From: Nomia melanderi
Lineage: Eukaryota > Arthropoda > Insecta > Hymenoptera > Halictidae
DNA: 64,000 nt
Direction: 5' to 3'
Assembly (NCBI RefSeq): GCF_051020985.1
Contig: NC_135003.1
Location: forward strand, 2,628,001-2,692,000
A model generated the notes under the pieces. The model worked only from the letters and a program-made list of their open reading frames with translations. It searched no databases and was not told the origin of the DNA. A program made the position numbers and the translations under genes. Positions within the stretch are counted from its first letter, which is position 1, and each line of letters opens with the position of its first letter. Of the stretch, positions 1-13,350 are shown one piece after another.

Positions 1-3000
1 TATTTTGTTTGGAAAATTTGTTGTATTTAGTGAAATATTACAACTGGAAAGACCGTTACGGAAACAAACGCTGATAGCGAACGTGTTAAACTGACTTATT
101 TTTGAATATTTGAATTTTGTTGGAAAGCATATTTTTTGGTGTAGGCATTAGATGTAACTTGTACAAATTTTGTAATGTGAAGAATACTGGATGTTGATCA
201 GATATAGTGTTTGCAAATTTATAATTTCATACTATAATTTGTGAAAGATATAATTGCTTAGAGTTTAATTTCCAACACTAGAGGTTTTATTATGCTCGTA
301 ATAATGTACATACACTCTGAGGCTATCAAATACTACAAGGTTTTTACTCAATTTCATACTGTACTGTACTGTATTCAAGTTTTCATTTTGTCAATATCGT
401 ACGCACATTTTGTTAACGTTTCATGTATTCCTTCATTTTCACAGAATTCCAAAGTATCCATACGATTTCAGAATATATAGGTACATAAAATAGGAATAAC
501 GAGTTTTATTTGAGTAGCTGTCAAAATGATTTAAGCGTTCAACTTAAGCGGAACACTCTGTTATAAGCTACCTACTAAGAAATGGTAACAATCAATATTC
601 GTAGTAAACTCCGTTAGAATGCATATCAATGAAATGGATGAAATAACGTTATTTGTTCGAATGAAATTTTCATTCGGTTATCTAGCGTTCCGCAGCAAAT
701 GCATTATCATAGTTAACCCGCTTTACGTTCGATGTTCTTGACAGTCTCGTTAAGGCTTAGGCGAAATTGTTCCACATTCCACAAATCGATGTTCTTCGCC
801 AGCATTGAAATGAACGCCATAATATCAGCGGAAAGTGGATTTCAAATTCATCTCTTTGGACGTTAACGCATGAACGAAATTATTCGCCGACGCGCGTGGG
901 ACACGCTAATTGAAGAATGCCCGGGGAAAACCGGACTGTCCTGCTTCCGGCGGATTTTTCGACGGCCACGTGGATCGGGGAAATTTGTTTGCGTCGACTA
1001 ATGAAAAAACTGGATTGTTTCGAAACGTCTGTATTACCGTGACCATAAATTCGGCCTGCGCGCAACGCGTTCTGTTCCAATAGGTATTCATTAACCGTAC
1101 TGCCATACGGACAGATTTTTTGTAAATATACGAAACACTGAGTAGTGCTAAAATGAAGATAGTGTAATATGTGTTCTGAGTTATTTGTTGATACTGAAAA
1201 TTGGATCTCTTTTCTTTTAATGTCATTTATGTATTTTGAAGAATATAAATATTATCACTTTTGGATGTATGTTATTTTCCACTTTTTTGGGAGCTTTAGA
1301 AAATGATACTTAATGAATTTAATCATTTTTAAGTGAAATAGTTTTAAGTTAATGAACCGACAACATCAGTAGAAATATTGATATATAATATTTTATGTTT
1401 CGTAGAATCTCCGTCACACGTCCCCGCATCTCTGCAGGTTTTTTGAAAATTTTCCTGCTACTGCGCTCTTCATACTTGGTGTTTCCAATTATTTATTATT
1501 ATTATATAACAATTAATAAACCTAGTTCTTGTTACCTGGATATATAATGTCATTTACATTCTGTTTCAGAGTTTTACGGAGCCATACTCGAGGCAATTCT
1601 TTTCCTTGTATTTAAGTAACCATACCCAGCCTGATAAAAAAATATCACACTTCCCTGTATCTAAGGGAAAAGTCTACCAGAAAACTTTAGTGACGGGACC
1701 ATTGGTATATCCCAGACTAAACGCTCTCTCTTTCGTTCCTTTTCTTTTCAATTTCTTCCTTCTTCAATAACCTTTAAAATGCCGTTTCACCGTGTATGCA
1801 GTAACTGTTTCATGTACTTTATCACAATAATAAAGATATATATTTCTTACTGTGCCATTGGAAACTCTTACACAGTACAATCGAAGCACCCTATCGTCTA
1901 GTTAAACCATTGAAAGTATGGTTCACCTTGCAAGTAGGCATTATCTGTGCCATATCGAAATATTTTGATGGTGCAGTTTGAATCCCTGAAGCGAGATAAT
2001 TTGCAAGAAGCACCACAGTAACCAGAACAATACTGGAACGTCCTAGAGAATGTTCTCGGGTTATATCACATTTTGTTTTATGTTACTTCTTCCATCTACT
2101 CTGAAGTCTGTAGATTACAAATTTCACATATCCGCGCTAAAATAATATTAATATAGACTAGAAACTTGAACAGAGAAACAAAAATTTTAAATGGTTACTA
2201 TTTAATTCTATATCATTTCTAGTGTATATGTGAGTTATCTAAAAGTGAAAGCTAAAACATTTAATTATTTTTCATTGTACTTAATGATAATAATATATCT
2301 TTAAGAAAACAGAATACTGTTTCAAAGGTAATGCAAAACCAATGAAAATCTTGCTATAAAAAGATATTTGCACACTCCCGATCATAAGTACTGAAATTCA
2401 TTAACATTGTATCAGAGAAAATTAAAGATTTCATTACAGAACGTTAGCAGCAGAAGTTATTAGAACATTACTGAAATTAAATTTCGAACGGGTATGTTCT
2501 GTGGCAGTGTTTAGGGGCTTCAAGGGAATTAATTTAATATTAATACCACAGCGGTAGTAATAATATTAATTATTATCAATTATAAATACCATCAATTGTA
2601 GTATTGTCGTACTAATATTACTGTTATACTAATACTGATCAATAACACTAATAATTATTAATTATAATAATAATTATAATAATTCATAAAATCTTTTTAT
2701 TTGAGCAACGGATACATTTCTTCCATCACCTATTCAAAATTTATTTATATTATTTTGATTATTTTCTATTTCTCTACTTCTTTGTCACTTCCTTTTATCT
2801 ATTTAATTGTTTTTGTTAACTCTATTTTCTACGTTTTGACTTTCCTCCAGCTATATATTTATATTTATTTTGTTATATGTCATCTAACGTAAAGCTGCTC
2901 TATTCTTTTACTCCCAAATAATCAAGTTTATATACTTATATATTTATACTTGTTGTCTGCGTTACATAGTAACGTATGTTCAATTTATTATCTTCTGTTT

Positions 3001-3170
3001 TTTATTCACCCTCGCTTCAAAAGCGCTACGATGTATATACCCCTGACCAAGCAATCTTAGGCTAGGGAACATTATTTGAAAAAATAAAGCGCTTTCATCT
3101 ATTAATATTGAATTAATCCAAGGAAATTTCACAAAATCTTTTCTTCTTCGAGAACCCAAAGATATGAGTT
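1..3170. other. AT-rich non-coding DNA with one small CpG-rich block
   Basis: No convincing gene is visible. A short CpG-rich block lies at about 860-1090 and is open on the minus strand in two overlapping frames, which fits low stop density rather than coding. From about 2520 to 2695 the sequence is dominated by TAA/ATT units (for example TAATAATAATTATAATAAT), a degenerate AT-rich simple repeat. A TTAA-flanked terminus-like sequence, the reverse complement of TTAACACGTTCGC, lies near 75-90 and may be the right end of a MITE that begins outside the window. Confidence 0.6.
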
Positions 3171-6100
3171 AAATCACCATTTGATGATTTCATCCGTTCC
3201 GTCAGCCGTTGGAACCGCAACGACACAACAACGAGGATCGATCGACCGTGTGTCGGTCTACGGGGAAACGCTGGCGGGTCTGGGTCGCTTGTTTTCCCGT
3301 CTTCCGCGCGGCGAATTATACGAACGCGGCTCGCCGATCCGCTGTTAAATATTTCGACGAGCCGGGGCTCGAATAGTTGGAAAATGCTCGAAGGTAAATG
3401 AAGACGCGCGCGGAATAAATCGATAGCTTTTAAGTCCACGTTCGAGACACGCTTCCCCCCGGGCAACTGTTTGTTTCGCTCGTAGATGAGATATCGGCTC
3501 GCAAATACGTGGATAAGTGGAGCTGCGCGCCGAACCACGCTCGAGAGGGCTTTGCATTTATTTCAGAAATTAATTTCTATCCGTGAACGAGGCGGGACTG
3601 GTTACCGATGAACCAGCGCAGGAAAAGCTCGTGTAATGATCGACGAACGACCGTAGCGCGCGTTGAAAAGAAAAAATAACAGTCGAGTTCGTACCTATCT
3701 ACGTTACATTGAAGGGCGAAAGCGGAGATGTGATGTTTATTTTATGAGATGCCACGGTTACAAGGATGAAACGTTCTCTTTGTCGTTTTGTATTTGGTAC
3801 TGGCAATGGAGATAATTATTTAAAACTGTAAAATCTGTATAATTTATAATAAATTTATATTTTACAGAAATGATATATTAATATAATCGTCCAAAATTTT
3901 TGTTACATTTTCTGATAAAGGATTGCATAGAAAAAATAAAAACTATTTTTAAACTTTGTTTCATTAAAATTGTTCACATATTTAACAATGGAATGAAATA
4001 TACAGTTGTTTCATTCTACTTTCTACGATATATTATTTCGTCGAGGATTTAGGAACAGTGTATTTCAAGAATATAATAAAAAACTATAAATGACAATAGT
4101 CTGATATGTCATAAACATATACATAGGATTTATTCTTATGTACCCATTTGCGTAATTAATGTATTTGAATTATATGAAATAATTTACCTGCCATATCATT
4201 TAATCTGAACTAGTCAATTCCGCTACAAAAAGAAATCACAGCGTACTCGTTTCAAAATACAATTAACCAAAAAAGAACTCAAGTACTCCGCGCGCAAATC
4301 GACATTTTAATCAGTCGAAATAGTTAACGATATTTCGCGGAATTAACGAAGCCATTATCAGATATCACTGCACAAACGGTCTGTCGAATGGTACTATCGG
4401 TGCATAAAAGAGCGCATTAACGCAGGAAGTAATTATTTGCAATTGGGTGTCAGTACCATTTATCCTGTCTGTTAGCCCGATGTCACTTCGCGAGTGTGTT
4501 CGACCTATTTGCCAGGCGCTCGCATATCGCCGATTCCATCCGGTTGAAAAACTTCATTTGGTCTTCATTTAAGTTTTCTCGTAATGATATTGCCCGACCA
4601 GTCGTAACAGGGGTCTCGTTATTAATATTAAACCGTGGACGCGCGCGTGTCAACCGTGCTGAATAACGAACGCGGCCCGTGCAGGTATGCAGTAGCATGC
4701 GCTGCGCTCCCAACCATTATTAACAACAATTTAATTCTCATAATACGAAACTCTAAATTACGCAAGACAACCGGTCAAATTAATTGTTTTCGAAATTCGT
4801 TTTCAACGGTCGACGTCCGAGAGAAACGGTTCGTTTGATTTAACGAATATATATCTTTTTAGTATGAATTTTGTGAAAGAAACTTATGGCTACGCATTGA
4901 TCAATCAAAACACATGTACTGATAGCTGATTAGCAATTAAGCTATTAGTCATAAGCAAAAATTCCCATGTGGTACAATTTACCTTTATTTAAGCGTTTTC
5001 TAGCTTTCTGGTAATTTAAAATGTTCGTGACACCAATGTGTACCATTCGGGACGAAAGGATTAAGTTCGACGAGATGGTTGGCCTCGTCTCGAGTTTTTT
5101 TTATCTGAAACTAGTAGTAATAAATGTGTAAAAAATATGTAAGTGAAAGTGACACAGCTATCAAACAATCGAATTTTTAACTATATCCACTCATCCTAAA
5201 AAATTGCATTTATCTCATGGAAGATCTAAAGAAAACTAAAATTGCATGTAACAACTAAAAATTGTCGCAAATAAATGAAATTGCAGACCTTTTGACTCTA
5301 CTGTCAACTGTATCCACAGCGGAAAAATATCATCCGACAGTAAAATTTCAAAAATGTTCGATTCTGGCAGTCCATGCGACAGGAATTCTTTCTGAAAGTT
5401 TCGAAAACGAGTGATCGAATAGCGACAAGTGAAACGGAATACAGGAAGACCCGAGTCCCGCGAAAACGCAATTATTCTCTTTTCACTGGTGCCCTCATTC
5501 CACCGGAACAACAAAAGGCCAACACTCGGTCCAGTCTAGATATGCGATCGATTCCGAACTGCCCCGGCTTGCTTATCTACTTGGCTGACCACCGGCCGTC
5601 CTCGTTTCACTTATCTGCGACTCAAAAACAGGGCAAACTCGAGCTCGACACGTCGGATACACTCGAGTACGTAATACGGTGAATCGTAATTACGGCTTGG
5701 CCGAAAACTTTTGACGCTGGGAAGGGGCCACGCCTTCGGCGGACACGGATTTCCCGTTGGCGTAATCGATGATAATCGTCGGAATATTGTAGCCTTTTTG
5801 CATGTCGGCGTGACAAACAACAGGAATTCACGGTATGGTAAAATACTTCAAAGCGGCGTCAAAATTAATCATTACTCATTCTGTAATATGAATTATTTGT
5901 AATTGTATTCCAGTTAATGCGGCGGATATAATTAAACGTAACCATGCGGCACCAGTAATAACTTTAATGCCTTCGCGTAATCGAACGTTGCACCGCCCAT
6001 TTTCCGGTTCACGGTTCACGATATTGTAATGAGTTTAACGCGAACCGTGATCATTCGACAGTTACAGTTTATAAACGTTAATATTAATGTTGTTGCAGCT

Positions 6101-6440
6101 GTATGTTTTAAATACATATATTAAGAAACTATTATTAACTGAAAATTGTACCAGTAAGTTATATTCCTTTACACAATGATGGTAAGATAATCTTGAAATT
6201 TATTGCTAACGGGTTTCCTTTACATTCATTTACATATAATCGTAACATTTAGTAAAACGTGCATTGTAATAGATTCCCGAGAATATTTATTTCGTGACTT
6301 TAAAATTCGCGTAGTGTGAATAATGATTATAGTACTATTATTGTTAAAAGGAAATTATATTTTTTTATGAAAAGTAATGTATTGAAACCTATGTATAGAA
6401 ACCCTATTCAAAATCGTTGTCATTGTATAACAAAACTTCT
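3170..6440. other. Alternating CpG-rich blocks and AT-rich spacers, no gene recognised
   Basis: CpG-rich blocks sit at about 3180-3700, 4480-4830 and 5420-6050, separated by AT-rich DNA. Each block has short open frames on both strands at once (for example 5236-5514 minus against 5374-5682 plus), with no domain, no biased composition and no consistent splice signals. Near 5030-5056 there is a possible outward-facing TTAA terminus (reverse complement TTAATCCTTTCGTCCC), so part of the preceding spacer may be MITE-derived; I could not identify its partner end. Confidence 0.5.
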
Positions 6441-6448
6441 TACGTGTT

Positions 6449-6522
6449 TTAACACTAGAACTACCAAGCACTCGAATTCACTTTTTCGAACTCTTATGAG
6501 GAAACCATAAGAGTACATTTAT
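6449..6522. repeat. Lone TTAA-type MITE terminus with a short hairpin
   Basis: The terminus begins TTAACACTAGAACTACC, close to the left end of the element starting at 6523. It is followed by a perfect 8-bp inverted repeat (CTCTTATG, 7-nt loop, CATAAGAG) at 6491-6513. It is probably the truncated left end of a second copy of the same family, lying directly against the more complete copy. No matching right end was found. Confidence 0.35.
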
Positions 6523-6891
6523 TAACACCAGGACAACCGCACCCGTCAAAATAATGGATTTCGGTTTTCTTATTTCGCAATCATGGACATCTTAAAAGCA
6601 TTAAACATCTAAAATGACTTGAAAAATAAATAGTTTCACTCCAATATTACAATCAATATAAAAAAAAACGAAAAAAATTCATTATTACAATTTTTATAAG
6701 GATTACACATGAATCGCGTTAAACGCTAGATTGTCCCAATTTTAAGATTTCGGCGGACTTGCACTTTATATTCGACATTACTGAATCACCATCGTTAGTA
6801 ATGTATTACAAAAACATCTTCACCCTTTCAATAATTACAAAGTAAGAAACCAAAAATGGGCCATTTTAACCCGTCTAGTAGTTAGTGTGAA
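6523..6891. mobile_element. TTAA-ended MITE, piggyBac-like
   Basis: The left end starts TTAACACCAGGACAACC and continues into CGTCAAAATAATGG. The right end, reverse-complemented, reads TTCACACTAACTACTAGACG followed by GGTTAAAATGGCCC, an imperfect terminal inverted repeat of about 38 bp. The right-hand TTAA is mutated to TGAA. The interior (about 290 bp) is AT-rich and has no coding capacity, as expected for a non-autonomous element mobilised in trans. Assignment to the piggyBac superfamily rests on the TTAA target site and the terminal sequence; no transposase is present here. Confidence 0.6.
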
Positions 6892-8100
6892 AACATAAAA
6901 ATAAAATTAGGCAACAATTCGTTGGCAGATCGATCGATGAGCATTGCGTAGCATCCATCCGCTTCGACCTATTTATCCAGACGTCGGACGGGCGCACGGA
7001 CTGTATCCACTTATCTATCCCCTCACCAATCGCTTTTGTTCTCCGCGGGAAAGCGTGCCACGGCACGGCGGGATGCGCGCGTGCACGCCTAGCCTGCTCC
7101 ATTATCTATGCTAATTAACGTAACGCCGACCCTCCGGGTCTGGGACGCAGCGCAACGGATCGTGGCAAGAGGGCGAAAGGGTTAAACAGAGTAAACTTGA
7201 ACGCTCGAACCAGTCGTCGTCGTTCGGGGCCAGCGAAGAACGCCGCGGGAGCGCGTCCGAGAGCCGATAAAGGCCAATTACAACGGTATCTGATTCAGAC
7301 ACGACAGCCCCGCCAGGACGTGGCCGGTGCATCGTCCCATCACGCGCGATTTTTCGACCGAGAAACACGACCGTGATTCCGATCTCAGCCGGCTTCGCTA
7401 CTCTCTTATCGCTTCCGGGATCAGGCTACGGTGGATTTTGCTAGCCGATTAATATTTCGTGGCTGCCGATCGATCGGACTACTCGATAACGCTGTTTCGA
7501 GTCGAGAGTTTCGGTGGGCGTTGGATTCAAGAGAAAGTGAGGAAATTTCATTTAGATGAAATTATGCGGGAGATTCGTAGCGTTTATTGAGCAAAATGTG
7601 TAATTATGGGATCGAGTTGTTTGTTGTATGTGATAGTAAGAATCAGGTTTTTTTTTAAATTTAATTTTTTGTAGCAGTCAAAAGCGAGGATAATTAATAT
7701 AATTGTGTAATTTCATAAATTATGTTTCTTTGTACACACTTTTAGTTTAAAAATTGACACTAACGGTTTCTTTAATCGTGGATATGTTGACAATCGTGTA
7801 TTACTTTTTTCATTTTTTTCATTAAAAAATTCATAAGAAACGATATTATTTATGGGATGACCTGACAGTTATTATAAATTTTATGAAAGAATCACAAAAT
7901 TGGAATTATCTTATTGCATTTTAAGTTGCAATGAGTTGAATGGTCGGAAGTTAAAAGATCAAAATTGATCGTGAACCAAATTCGAAAAGCATTCAATCAA
8001 TTTTAAGTAAGTTATACGTCTTGCCTTTTAAAATACACGTTAACACCCAATTTTAACCATTTCGACACCGAATTTAATTTCGTTTCGCGGTGGAACGCGG
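6892..8100. other. CpG-rich block followed by AT-rich DNA
   Basis: About 6950-7530 is CpG-rich, with frames at 6875-7102 and 7111-7368 on the minus strand that look compositional. A TTAACCC-type sequence (on the minus strand) borders the block near 7178. From about 7540 to 8040 the DNA is AT-rich with no structure I can interpret. Confidence 0.5.
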
Positions 8101-8139
8101 ATTAACCTTCTCCGTAACTGAAAATCGAGCTCGGAATTC

Positions 8140-8343
8140 ATGGGGCTTCAAGAATTTTGGTTTTTTGTATCGACCTTATTTCTCCTCGTACACGGAGAGA
8201 CAATTCCCTCGGGGCGGTTTCGAACGAACGAATTTTCGGTGAATGTAACTCGGTTAAAAGTAACGTCCCGCCGCGGAATTTCTAGAAATTCGTGGAACTG
8301 CGCAATATATTCGGTTATCGGATATAAATCATCGGTTTTTTAA
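8140..8343 (+). CDS. Weak candidate for a small secreted-peptide exon
   Basis: This is an ATG-started frame of 67 codons. Its first about 20 residues look like a signal peptide: a short polar start, the hydrophobic core FWFFVSTLFLLV, then HGE. A possible splice donor (CG|GTGAAT) lies at 8238/8239, exactly 33 codons in. A fair acceptor (TTTCATCAG) ends at 8357, giving a 119-bp intron. Joining there adds only nine codons before a stop. A separate plus-strand frame is stop-free for 128 codons at 8388-8771. I recognise no family. Stop-free runs of this size occur elsewhere in the window, so this may be chance. Confidence 0.15.
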   Translation: MGLQEFWFFVSTLFLLVHGETIPSGRFRTNEFSVNVTRLKVTSRRGISRNSWNCAIYSVIGYKSSVF

Positions 8344-11300
8344 ATAACTTTCATCAGGATTTCGAGAAAGTTCATTTTTCGACGTAATACGGTGATCTCG
8401 AGTTTAAAAATATTCGCGAACATTCGTCGGATTATCATATTTTTCAACGCGATTTCGATGAGAACTACCCTGAACATCCCGACGCTTTTAATCCGCGGAG
8501 TTCCTTTCCCGTAGGTGACGTCGAATGTCAAGAATCCGTAGAATTTACAAAATTCGGCGTCATCTCTGGCACTGTCATTTCACTAGAAGGAAACATTCCA
8601 ATTTTAACAAAATTCCACCCGCTGTGCCTGATGTACGTGCGCCTGAAACTGCTGGACAAGTTTCTTGGGAAATTACATCTCAGAGTAAGAATTCAGGAAA
8701 TAAATATCTGCTGCAACATATGCTATTGTAATTCGGGATTAATTAGTGGGTCGACTGTATATTCTGCTGATTAAAAATGTATTCCAAATTAGAACGCTAT
8801 ACTCAAATTTTTTTATGCTAGTATTGCAATAAATAGAATAAAATAGTGAATGGAATTCATATAAATAAAACTATCTGGTAAAATGAAACAAGAGGTAAGA
8901 AACTTTTTCCCAATATTGATTTTTAAAATGAATTATCACGATTCATTTATATATGGAATGAGAAGTAGGTGAATTTCAATAATTTAAAAAGCTGTTATTA
9001 GAGTTTGTTAGTATTAAACTTCGCTAAGGTTATTCTACTATTTATAATGTTTCGCATATTCAAAATCCGCTATAATTATGCAAAATTTATAATTGAGTAA
9101 TAATTAATACCTTACCCGTTAGTACCTATGAACTGGATATTTACTAACGCTTCATATGAACTTTCTATAGTATCGGCAAATGTAAGAACAAACAAAGTTA
9201 AAAGCAATCATCAGCGAAGACCTTCAATTTCTTCTCCTACAAATTCAGCGAAAGAAATCTAAAACGAAATTATGTCTTAATATTCCATTCAACTTTGCAT
9301 CGTATGCAATCTCGAAAATTTGTATACAGTAGAACACCCAATAAGGTGGTAAAAAATTATTGAAAAATAACTACAAAGTGAGATACTTCGTAAGAAAGTA
9401 ATACAAGTAAAGACAGAAGTTGGGTCAGTATCAAAAAAAGGAATTTAAAGCGGGATTCGTAAACTTAAAATCATTATAACAAGGAATTTCTTATTCGCAT
9501 TATAAAGATCCTAAAGTAAAGATCCCCACTCCAGTAATTACTCCGCATTTCTTATTAAACCTCTAATCACGGGCGAGTTTTAGATTTTTCGTTACGAAAT
9601 CGCGGGCTAGTTTTATTTGCTATGCAAATCTGTCTTACGAATTAGACATAAAATAACTAACTAACGAGCAACTGCATCGATCAAAATTGATATGAATATT
9701 TAGCGACTAATATTTATAAACTCCAATATGCGCCAAATTGACGCATTCCGTAAACCCAGCGTTAAAGAACTTCCGCGTAATCCCTGGAACGCAAATTACT
9801 CTTGCAAATTTGGTAACAGTGAGTTGTAATTATCTTGTGTATCACGAAGCAGGAGTTTACCAGAATTCAAGGCGACAATTGGGTAGGGGCGTCTTGCGCG
9901 CATCCACCCGGCCGCATGCTCTTCGTTACGTGGTAAAACACGTACCGCTGCACACGCGTGGCGTGCAAATGCGCGTAATTGCTAGATAAACATACGCGTA
10001 TTAACGGTAGGGGGTGAACGTCCTTGTTGCTCTCATTACGCTGGTTTACGTTTCGCGGCGGAAGCCGAATGAGCTCGACCTGCGTTTCCGGAAATCTATA
10101 TATCGGGCTCGTTAACTTCCCGAGCGTTCCGCCGAGGGGTCGAGACCGTAACCATCGGCCGTTCTGTGAGCAAGAAAGAAATCCTCCGTTCCATTACTTC
10201 CGTGAACATTTTAAATCCTCTCATTTAAGGCAGCCACCAGACTTCTTCCCCCTCGGTCGCTGACTTTTATCGCTATCCCAATCGATTTATCGCGCGTCCC
10301 ACCGGGAAAAAACATCGTCCACTAACGCGCCGGCAATTGCTCGATTCGACAGTTACTTCTTTGCTACCTCGTCCCTGAAAGTGGAACCTTTGGCTTGTTT
10401 TTTCAGCCTTAGTTTGGTTATGCTGGAAGTACTTTTGTAATGCCTAAAACTTTGACTGCTACTTCACCTGAGTTGGAATGACACGATTTTTTACGTAAAC
10501 TTAATAAATAGTTTTCTTCGTGATGTATCGGACGAACCGAATTTTGTTGGGTGCGGGAGATATAAGAACAGCAGGGTAATCATTATAAACAATTTTGACT
10601 TTTTAGTTTCTGCTTGTCATCCCTATGTGACACGAAAATCTTAAATCATGAAAATTTCTTTGAAGATGTTTAAGAAAGCTTGAAATATTGTAATGAGATA
10701 TTATGAATATGTATTTTTATAGTTTAAACTTATTTTTCGCTTAAAGATAATAACGGGGATTTCCTCGCATAACTAAAGCGTGTTTGCAGATTGAAATCAC
10801 ATTGCAAATTCGAGAAATATTAGAAACATTAGAGAATAAATTTCCTTACGGAGGGTTAAAAAAACTGTTTCGACTGCATAGAAGTTTTGATAAGTATTTA
10901 TCTCGCTGTCAACGTGCTAAATGAGGTAAATATACATTTTTGAAACATTGTTAGTAAGCAAAGATATGTCTTAATAATGAAACTAAATAAATGATGTAGT
11001 GTTTTATGGTTACAGTAATGATAGTGTTATTAGTATTTAGGTAACATGTAAAACTTGCAATTTATAAATGACACAGATGTTAATGGAAAATAACTAATTA
11101 TTCAATTAAAGGGTATAACTTAAAACCGTACCAAACCACACTGAATTGTTTATTTGCTGGTTTTTGAAATTCCTTCTGAACTAAAAATTCATAAAGATCG
11201 ATTGCATATTGAGAATTCTACTAATTCTCTCTTCGATGATAATTTTACTTTGCGACGCGAACGAATATCTCTGCATTACGATGTTTAATGTAAATTCAAT

Positions 11301-13350
11301 CCGACGCTGCTCGAAGCATTCGCGTGCAATACATTTCCAAGAATTTCCACAAAGGGGAACAGTTTCATAATTTACTGTAATGACAAACGTTCCGGACTGT
11401 ATCAGAAACAATAATCGTGTTACGACGCATTAACCATCGCTTTGTAGTGTTGCTCATGCGAGAACGCCCGACCCAATTACACTTACCGCGAGTCGCGGCC
11501 ACAGAGGAACTGCAGTTGCAGTGTGGAAAATTGCAAAAACGTGCCGATCGAGCTTCCAAATAAAAGGGAGAGAGTCGGTGATTGATTAGAAGTGAGTTTT
11601 CCGGCGCACATTGTCAGAAAAATTGTGTAAACAAACCGCGGGAATACTGCGCGCAGTGGAGACTCCATTAATTCGTTTAATCGAGAGATATGGATGTGAT
11701 CCTGATAAAAGAGATTCGAGAGGGAAAAATTAGAATGTAATTTATATGGGATGTAGCAGACTGTGTAAATAAAACGGAAGTGAGGGATAGAAAAATTTTA
11801 TGGGGATTTCACGAGAAAACGATTTGGGGAAATTTGAATTAAGAGATTTTTACATGTACTGCGTGAATATGTAACTTTTTCTAAGCTTATAATTTACATG
11901 AGTAATTGTCAAAGAGTTCATAAATATAATTAATACTTTTATAGCGGTCTTATTACTTTATATTTGTATTAGTGAAGTGAAGCTGTATATCATTACTTTA
12001 AAAAGTATAAAGAAGAAGATGTTTATTTTAAAAATGGAGAAATTGAACGATATTTTAGTAACTGAAATGTTCTATATTTTTTTGAAATTTTTCATCGTAG
12101 AAGTAAAGAAATGACAATAGTAGGGATCCAGTGACACTTTCACGGAAATTTACGGGATTTTGATAAGAATAACGTGAAGCTCCTTTGTTGCGTCAAGAAG
12201 TGATTTGTTTGGTTCAAGTTGGAGACGGAAATGGCGAAGACCATTGAAATGTGGTATATTTTTCATCTGCATACTTAGCAGTATTTGTTGCTGGCAGCCT
12301 GGGAATTCGTTGCTGCCATAGTGCAACAAAGGCAGAGAGATTTTGAGGAAGATAGCTGAGAGAAGCTTAACTATGCAGAGAGTTTCATTTTTGTCGGAAG
12401 GAACGAGATCACTAGGGAAACATGAAGATTTCTTTTACCTTTGATTTCAACAATTTTCACGGGAGTTTCCTTCTAGTCTTTCATCTGTGTTCATTTTAGG
12501 AAGATTAACTTACGATCGTTAAACAGTGAGGAAAAGTAAAAGTAAGCATTTTTAAATTATTCAACAAAAATTTCAATATAATACTATTCCTAACTGAAGG
12601 AATGACAATTACATGAACTAAAATTATTTACACGTAAATACTTGTGTATACAACACTATACTAGTTACACCATTACAAATACTATTCTTTTATTATTTTA
12701 TTTATCTGTTTTAGAATCTCTGCACTCCATATTTTTTTAATAGATAGATTTTTCAATTCTCTTCGTAGTTTAACGCTTTGTATTAAAAACAATATTTTAT
12801 AAATGTCTACGGTGCCACCTAATAAATATAATTTTTAATAAAAAGGGATTAATTTTATAGTTAAAACTATCATTATTCATATAGATTATAAAATCTACAA
12901 ACATTTGTATTTATTGTACTTTAAGCAAAATATATTTATTACGTGTTTTAATTTTCTGTCACTCTGAGGATTTCAATTTCCATCAATTCTCAGTGTAATT
13001 ACGCATTTTTAGTTGGTACAATACAAAATTTAAAGCTTTTCGGAAGCAGTACTGAAAATGACCATCTAATCATAAAAATAAGAAGCATTATAAAAGGAGA
13101 AGTAACTGTTAAGTGTAATCTCTAAACGTGCCACTTGACCCTTACGATCGCAATCAAAATGTCTGCGTTTATTCGAGTGGCAGTGTCATAATATTTGTGC
13201 ACCAGTTTCTCATTTTCGAATCACAAATCAACGTAAAGGGTTTGAAAACTAAAAATCAGCAGTAATTATAACAAGAGTTTTACAATATTCTTGAACAAAT
13301 TTTCACGAGAACACAACAAATTGCGTAAAAAGAAAACTATAAAAATGGGC
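8344..13350. other. Mostly AT-rich DNA with two GC-richer blocks
   Basis: GC-richer blocks lie at about 8380-8700 and 9890-10400, with a smaller one near 11250-11660. The rest (8760-9880, 10420-11200, 11700-13350) is AT-rich. No gene, RNA or complete mobile element was identified. A minus-strand TTAACCCTCC-type sequence near 10856 could be a lone MITE end. Confidence 0.5.
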
